From contig NZ_DATDMY010000045.1 in assembly GCF_036518555.1 (NCBI RefSeq), forward strand, positions 1 through 18,061: DNA of 18,061 bases, read 5' to 3'. The notes under the pieces were generated by a model, which was given only the letters and a program-made list of their open reading frames with translations, was not told the DNA's origin and searched no databases. Made by a program: the position numbers and the translations under genes. Below are positions 14,954 through 18,061 of the stretch, one piece after another (positions within the stretch are counted from its first letter, which is position 1; every line of letters starts with the position of its first letter). The stretch comes from Dokdonella_A sp036518555. GTDB taxonomy: Bacteria > Pseudomonadota > Gammaproteobacteria > Xanthomonadales > Rhodanobacteraceae.

Positions 14954-15942
14954 GCACGTTCGCGCAGCGCATCACGCGCATCTGGTACGACGGCGAGCCG
15001 GTGCCATGGTGGTTGCGGTTGCTCGTGCCGGCCTATCGCGGTTTGCGCCGGCTGCACCTCGCGCCGTATGCGCTCGGCCTGCGGCGCCCCGCGCGCATCG
15101 CGGCACCGGTCATCGTCGTCGGCAACCTCACCGCGGGCGGTAGCGGCAAGACGCCGCTCGCGATCGCACTCGCCGAGAACCTGCGCCTGCACGGGTTTCG
15201 TCCCGGCGTGGTCAGCCGCGGTTACGGCGGCACCGAGACGGGGCCGTTGCTGCTCGACGACGTGCCCGACCCGCGGCGCGTCGGCGACGAACCGTGCGTG
15301 ATCCGGCGCCGCGCCGGCGTCGAAGTCGCGGTCGGCCGCGACCGCGCGCGCGCGGCTGCCTTGCTGCTCGAGCGCGGCGTCAACGTCGTCATCGCCGACG
15401 ATGGCCTGCAGCATGTCGCGCTCGCACGCGACATCGAGATCTGCGTCGTCGACGGCCAGCGCCGTTTCGGCAATGGCCTGCTGCTGCCGGCGGGCCCGCT
15501 GCGTGAGCCGCTTGCGCGCCTAGACACGATTCCCTTCCGCGTCTGCAACGGTGGCGCCGCGCAAGCGGGCGAGATTCCGATGCGACTCGTCGGCGACGTC
15601 GCGGTGCCGGTGCAGCGTGCGGCGGCGACGCGGCCGCTCGATGCGTTCGCGGGCCGACGCGTGCACGCGGTCGCCGCGATCGGCAATCCCGAGCGGTTCT
15701 TCCTCGCGCTACGCACGCACGGCATCGAGGTCGTGCCGCACGCGTTCGCCGATCATCATGCGTTCGCGCCCGCCGACCTCGCCTTCGGCGACGGGCTGCC
15801 CGTGCTCATGACGGAGAAGGACGCGGTCAAGTGCGTGCCGTTCGCCGAGGCGCACCACTGGTGCGTCCCGGTGCGCGCGGAGTTGCCGGCGTCGTTCTTC
15901 GATGCGGTGATCGAACGCCTGCGCGCCGCGAAAGCACGCTGA
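14950..15942 (+). CDS. lpxK: Tetraacyldisaccharide 4'-kinase
   Basis: The protein has 330 residues, normal for LpxK. TTG 14950 is chosen because the first residues, RIWYDGEPVPWWLRLLVPAYRGL, match the conserved N-terminus (E. coli [21 protein letters not shown]). No ATG or GTG lies between them and the upstream region; GGCGGA just upstream is a modest ribosome site. The P-loop is VVGNLTAGGSGKTP (Lys67/Thr68), followed by VVSRGYGG, the GDEP segment, ADDGLQH and ICVVDGQRRFGNGLLLPAGPLREP, all LpxK signatures. It phosphorylates the 4' position of the lipid A disaccharide at the inner membrane. Neither Trm112/ycaR nor kdsB follows, unlike in many relatives. Confidence 0.96.
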   Translation: MSTFAQRITRIWYDGEPVPWWLRLLVPAYRGLRRLHLAPYALGLRRPARIAAPVIVVGNLTAGGSGKTPLAIALAENLRLHGFRPGVVSRGYGGTETGPLLLDDVPDPRRVGDEPCVIRRRAGVEVAVGRDRARAAALLLERGVNVVIADDGLQHVALARDIEICVVDGQRRFGNGLLLPAGPLREPLARLDTIPFRVCNGGAAQAGEIPMRLVGDVAVPVQRAAATRPLDAFAGRRVHAVAAIGNPERFFLALRTHGIEVVPHAFADHHAFAPADLAFGDGLPVLMTEKDAVKCVPFAEAHHWCVPVRAELPASFFDAVIERLRAAKAR

Positions 15943-15966
15943 AAGCATCCCGGGTCGACAATGCAC

Positions 15967-15991
15967 GGGTGCGCCGGTCCGGTGCGCACCC
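15967..15991 (+). other. Hairpin after lpxK
   Basis: GGGTGCGC (15967-15974) and GCGCACCC (15984-15991) form a perfect 8-bp stem with a 9-nt loop, 24 bp past the lpxK stop. There is no T-run, so it is not a standard intrinsic terminator, but it could limit read-through or stabilise the lpxK mRNA end. A 12-bp palindrome, CCTCGCGCGAGG, follows at 15994-16005. Confidence 0.4.
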
Positions 15992-16013
15992 ACCCTCGCG
16001 CGAGGTTCCCTCC

Positions 16014-16076
16014 GTGGACAGTTGCAGTAGCCCCAGACGAAGCAACGCTGCCTCCGCGGAGCGAATGGCCGGCTGA
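16014..16076 (+). CDS. Candidate mgtA leader peptide
   Basis: GTG 16014 starts a 20-codon frame ending in TGA at 16074-16076, with a GAGG ribosome-site-like sequence (16002-16005) 8 nt upstream. The peptide (DSCSSPRRSNAASAERMAG after the start) matches nothing I know. Its codons run through both arms of the main leader stem (16010-16018 with 16053-16061), so its translation would open that stem. It is analogous in position to Salmonella mgtL, but sequence similarity is not evident. Low confidence. Confidence 0.2.
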   Translation: MDSCSSPRRSNAASAERMAG

Positions 16077-16105
16077 CGCGAGCGCGTCGGCATCGCGGCG
16101 ATTCC

Positions 16106-16130
16106 TCGTGGCGGCAGCGTTCCGCCACGA
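16106..16130 (+). other. Hairpin next to the mgtA ribosome site
   Basis: TCGTGGCGG and CCGCCACGA form a perfect 9-bp stem around a 7-nt loop (16115-16121). The 3' arm ends 5 nt before GGAG at 16136-16139, close enough to affect ribosome access. Confidence 0.5.
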
Positions 16131-16145
16131 CATCCGGAGTCGCCC

Positions 16146-18061
16146 ATGTTCAAGTTCCTTCCGATCTCCTTCGGTACGTCGCCGCTGGCCGCGATCGCGG
16201 CTGCGGTGCCGGCGGCCCTGCGCCTCGAGCGCGAAGACCGCACCGCGAACGCGGCACCGCATCCCCTCATCGAGTTCGTCCGCCTCGAGCCGGCGGCCGT
16301 GCTCGCGCGCGTCGGCGTCACCGCCGAGGGCCTCGATGCGGACGAGGTCGCGGCGCGGCTCGCCGAGCACGGCCCCAATGCGGTCGCACCGGAGCGTCGC
16401 CGGCCGTTCCTGCTCGAGATCGCACACCGCTACCTCACCAATCCCGTCAACCTGCTGCTGAGCGTGCTCGCGATCGCTTCATGGCTGGGCGACGACGCGA
16501 TCGGCGCGTCGATCATGATCGCGATGGTCCTGATGGCGGTGTTCCTTTCGTACTTCCAGGAGGCGCGCACCGGCCGCGCGGTCGAGCGGCTGCGCAGCCT
16601 CGTCAGCAACACGGCGACGGTTCGACGCGTGCCCGCAATCGGTGACGACGGCGCGCGCAAGCCGTCGGCGAAGACCGAAGTGCCGATCGAGGGCCTCGTC
16701 CCCGGCGACGTCGTGCAGCTCGCCGCAGGCGACATGATTCCGGCGGATCTTCGCCTGCTGGCGGCGAAGGACCTGTTCGTCAACCAGTCGGCGCTGACCG
16801 GCGAATCCATGCCGCTGGAGAAGTTCGCGGCCGCGGACGCCGAGGCCACGGCACCGCTCGAAGCCCGCAACCTCTGCTTCATGGGCAGCAACGTCGTCAG
16901 CGGCAGCGCCGTCGGCGTGGTCGTCGCGACCGGTGCGCGCACGACCTACGGCGCGCTCGCCGGCTCGATGGTCGGCGCACGGGTGCAGACGAGCTTCGAC
17001 AAGGGCGTGCAGCGCTTCGCCTGGCTCATGATCCGCTTCATGGCGGTGATGGTGCCGCTCGTGTTCCTCGTCAACGGACTCGCGAAGGGCGCATGGCTCG
17101 ACGCGTTCATGTTCGCGGTCGCGGTGTCGGTCGGCCTCACGCCCGAGATGCTGCCGATGATCGTCACGATCAATCTCGCCAAGGGCGCGATGGCGATGGC
17201 GAAGAAGGATGTCGTCGTCAAGCGCCTCAACGCGATCCAGAACTTCGGCGCGATCGACGTGCTGTGCACGGACAAGACCGGCACCCTGACGCAGGACAAG
17301 GTGATCCTCGAGCGCCATGTCGACGTGCGCGGCGAGGTCGACGAGGACGTGCTCGCGTTCGCATTCCTCAACAGCCAGTACCAGACGGGGCTGCGCAACC
17401 TGCTCGACGTCGCGGTGATCGAGCGCGTCGACGCGCGGGAGCGCGGTCGCCTGCTGGAGGAATACGCCCTCGTCGACGAAGTGCCCTTCGACTTCACCCG
17501 CCGGCGCATGTCGGTGGTCGTGCGCAACCGGGCCGGGCGCCACTTCATCGTCGCCAAGGGTGCGGTGGCGGAGATGCTCGGCATCTGCAGCCGCGTGCGC
17601 GGAGCCGACGGCGAGCTAGAGGCCGACGACGCGCGCCTCGCGCAAGCGCGTCGCGTCGCGCGCGACATGAACGACGACGGTTTCCGCGTGATCGCGCTCG
17701 GCATGCGCGAGGTCGAAGCGAAGGCAGCGTACTCGCGCGCGGACGAGGCCGACCTCGTGCTCACGGGTTTCGTCGCCTTCCTCGACCCGCCGAAGGACAG
17801 CGCCGCGGATGCGATCCGCGCGCTCGCCGCCCACGGCGTCGCGGTGAAGGTGTTGACCGGCGACAACGACATCGTCACGCGCAACGTCTGTCGCCAGGTC
17901 GGCCTGCGCGTGGACCGCTACCTCGTCGGTCCGCAGGTGCAGGCGATGAGCGACGCCGAGCTCACCGTCGCGGCGCGCGACACGCAGGTGTTCGCGCGCC
18001 TCGATCCGGCGCAGAAGGTGCGCGTGATCCAAGCGCTGCACCGCGACGGCTGCGTGGTCGG
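16146..18061 (+). CDS. mgtA: Magnesium-translocating P-type ATPase, 3' end cut by window
   Basis: 638 codons are visible, with no stop before the window end; the family is about 900 residues. ATG 16146 has GGAG 6 nt upstream. Motifs in order: a cation-ATPase N-terminal segment (about 40-90); paired helices around 95-135; actuator domain with VPGDVVQLAAGDMIPAD and LTGES (Thr218-Ser221); membrane PEML motif in VGLTPEMLPMIVTINLAKGAMAMAKKDVVVKRLNAIQNFG; phosphorylation site DKTGTLT (Asp376); nucleotide-binding VAKGA; and KVLTGDNDIVTRNVCRQVGL. The SVGLTPEMLPMI and NSQYQTGLRNLLD stretches are characteristic of type IIIB Mg2+ importers (MgtA/MgtB). It would import Mg2+ across the inner membrane. The GDG hinge and last six helices lie beyond the window. 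Confidence 0.94.
   Translation, partial: MFKFLPISFGTSPLAAIAAAVPAALRLEREDRTANAAPHPLIEFVRLEPAAVLARVGVTAEGLDADEVAARLAEHGPNAVAPERRRPFLLEIAHRYLTNPVNLLLSVLAIASWLGDDAIGASIMIAMVLMAVFLSYFQEARTGRAVERLRSLVSNTATVRRVPAIGDDGARKPSAKTEVPIEGLVPGDVVQLAAGDMIPADLRLLAAKDLFVNQSALTGESMPLEKFAAADAEATAPLEARNLCFMGSNVVSGSAVGVVVATGARTTYGALAGSMVGARVQTSFDKGVQRFAWLMIRFMAVMVPLVFLVNGLAKGAWLDAFMFAVAVSVGLTPEMLPMIVTINLAKGAMAMAKKDVVVKRLNAIQNFGAIDVLCTDKTGTLTQDKVILERHVDVRGEVDEDVLAFAFLNSQYQTGLRNLLDVAVIERVDARERGRLLEEYALVDEVPFDFTRRRMSVVVRNRAGRHFIVAKGAVAEMLGICSRVRGADGELEADDARLAQARRVARDMNDDGFRVIALGMREVEAKAAYSRADEADLVLTGFVAFLDPPKDSAADAIRALAAHGVAVKVLTGDNDIVTRNVCRQVGLRVDRYLVGPQVQAMSDAELTVAARDTQVFARLDPAQKVRVIQALHRDGCVV

Larger units (their letters stand above)
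15943..16145 (+). promoter_or_regulatory. Structured mgtA leader region
   Basis: In 203 bp between lpxK and mgtA at least five inverted repeats lie one after another. They are 15967-15974 with 15984-15991; palindrome 15994-16005; 16010-16018 with 16053-16061 enclosing 16021-16025 with 16042-16046; 16072-16079 with 16084-16091; and 16106-16114 with 16122-16130. The last hairpin ends 5 nt before the GGAG ribosome site of mgtA. Mg2+ transporter genes in other bacteria have long regulatory leaders (the mgtA leader and mgtL in Salmonella, the M-box in Bacillus). I cannot match this one to either confidently, so it is called a candidate cis-regulatory RNA. Confidence 0.45.

Noticed and set aside
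15967..15991. Intrinsic terminator of lpxK
   Set aside because: The hairpin is strong, but no T-run follows it.
15943..16145. Direct assignment of the mgtA leader to the M-box or yybP-ykoY riboswitch
   Set aside because: Short resemblances exist near 16002-16034, but the conserved cores of both classes are missing, so it is reported only as an unassigned structured leader.

Overview
The window is very GC-rich, with almost every codon ending in G or C. Its genes are typical of a gammaproteobacterium, most plausibly a Xanthomonadales-type relative (Lysobacteraceae/Rhodanobacteraceae-like). I infer this from dnaX-ybaB-recR synteny, a lolC-lolD-comEC-exbB-exbD-msbA-lpxK run and a MoxR-DUF58-transglutaminase operon. 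No rRNA, tRNA, insertion sequence, phage gene or CRISPR array is visible, and most of the window is core chromosome.

Layout. At 1-1586 the strand + genes are the 3' end of dnaX, then ybaB and recR (replication and recombination). A HIT hydrolase gene (1715-2059, +) converges with two minus-strand Slp-family envelope protein genes (2066-2602 and 2674-3249), with only 6 bp between the stop codons. From 3347 to 7250 the minus strand carries a tight moxR -> DUF58 -> tgpA-like transglutaminase operon, with an 8-bp overlap and a 3-bp gap. A 194-bp divergent promoter region separates it from a long plus-strand envelope biogenesis cluster. This cluster holds lolC and lolD (lipoprotein release), comEC (DNA uptake channel), exbB and exbD (proton-driven energiser), msbA (lipid A flippase) and lpxK (lipid A 4'-kinase). 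After a 203-bp leader full of inverted repeats comes an mgtA-type Mg2+ P-type ATPase, cut by the window end.

How the genes fit together. The right half builds and exports outer-membrane components: LolCD extracts lipoproteins, LpxK completes the lipid A precursor and MsbA flips it, while ExbB/ExbD probably energise a TonB- or Tol-like process. exbB, exbD, msbA and lpxK all appear to start with GTG or TTG and are closely packed, which suggests translational coupling. MgtA fits loosely as a supplier of Mg2+, which bridges LPS molecules, but its own leader suggests separate control.

Most unusual signals: (i) the folded mgtA leader with a candidate short leader peptide; (ii) a possible 21-codon micro-ORF bridging msbA and a TTG-started lpxK; (iii) a single Lol permease with no lolE; (iv) paired Slp paralogs sharing two cysteines, one without a lipobox; (v) a 14-bp intergenic mini-repeat that also forms part of the LolD N-terminus. 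I see no clearly novel multi-gene defence or mobile system.
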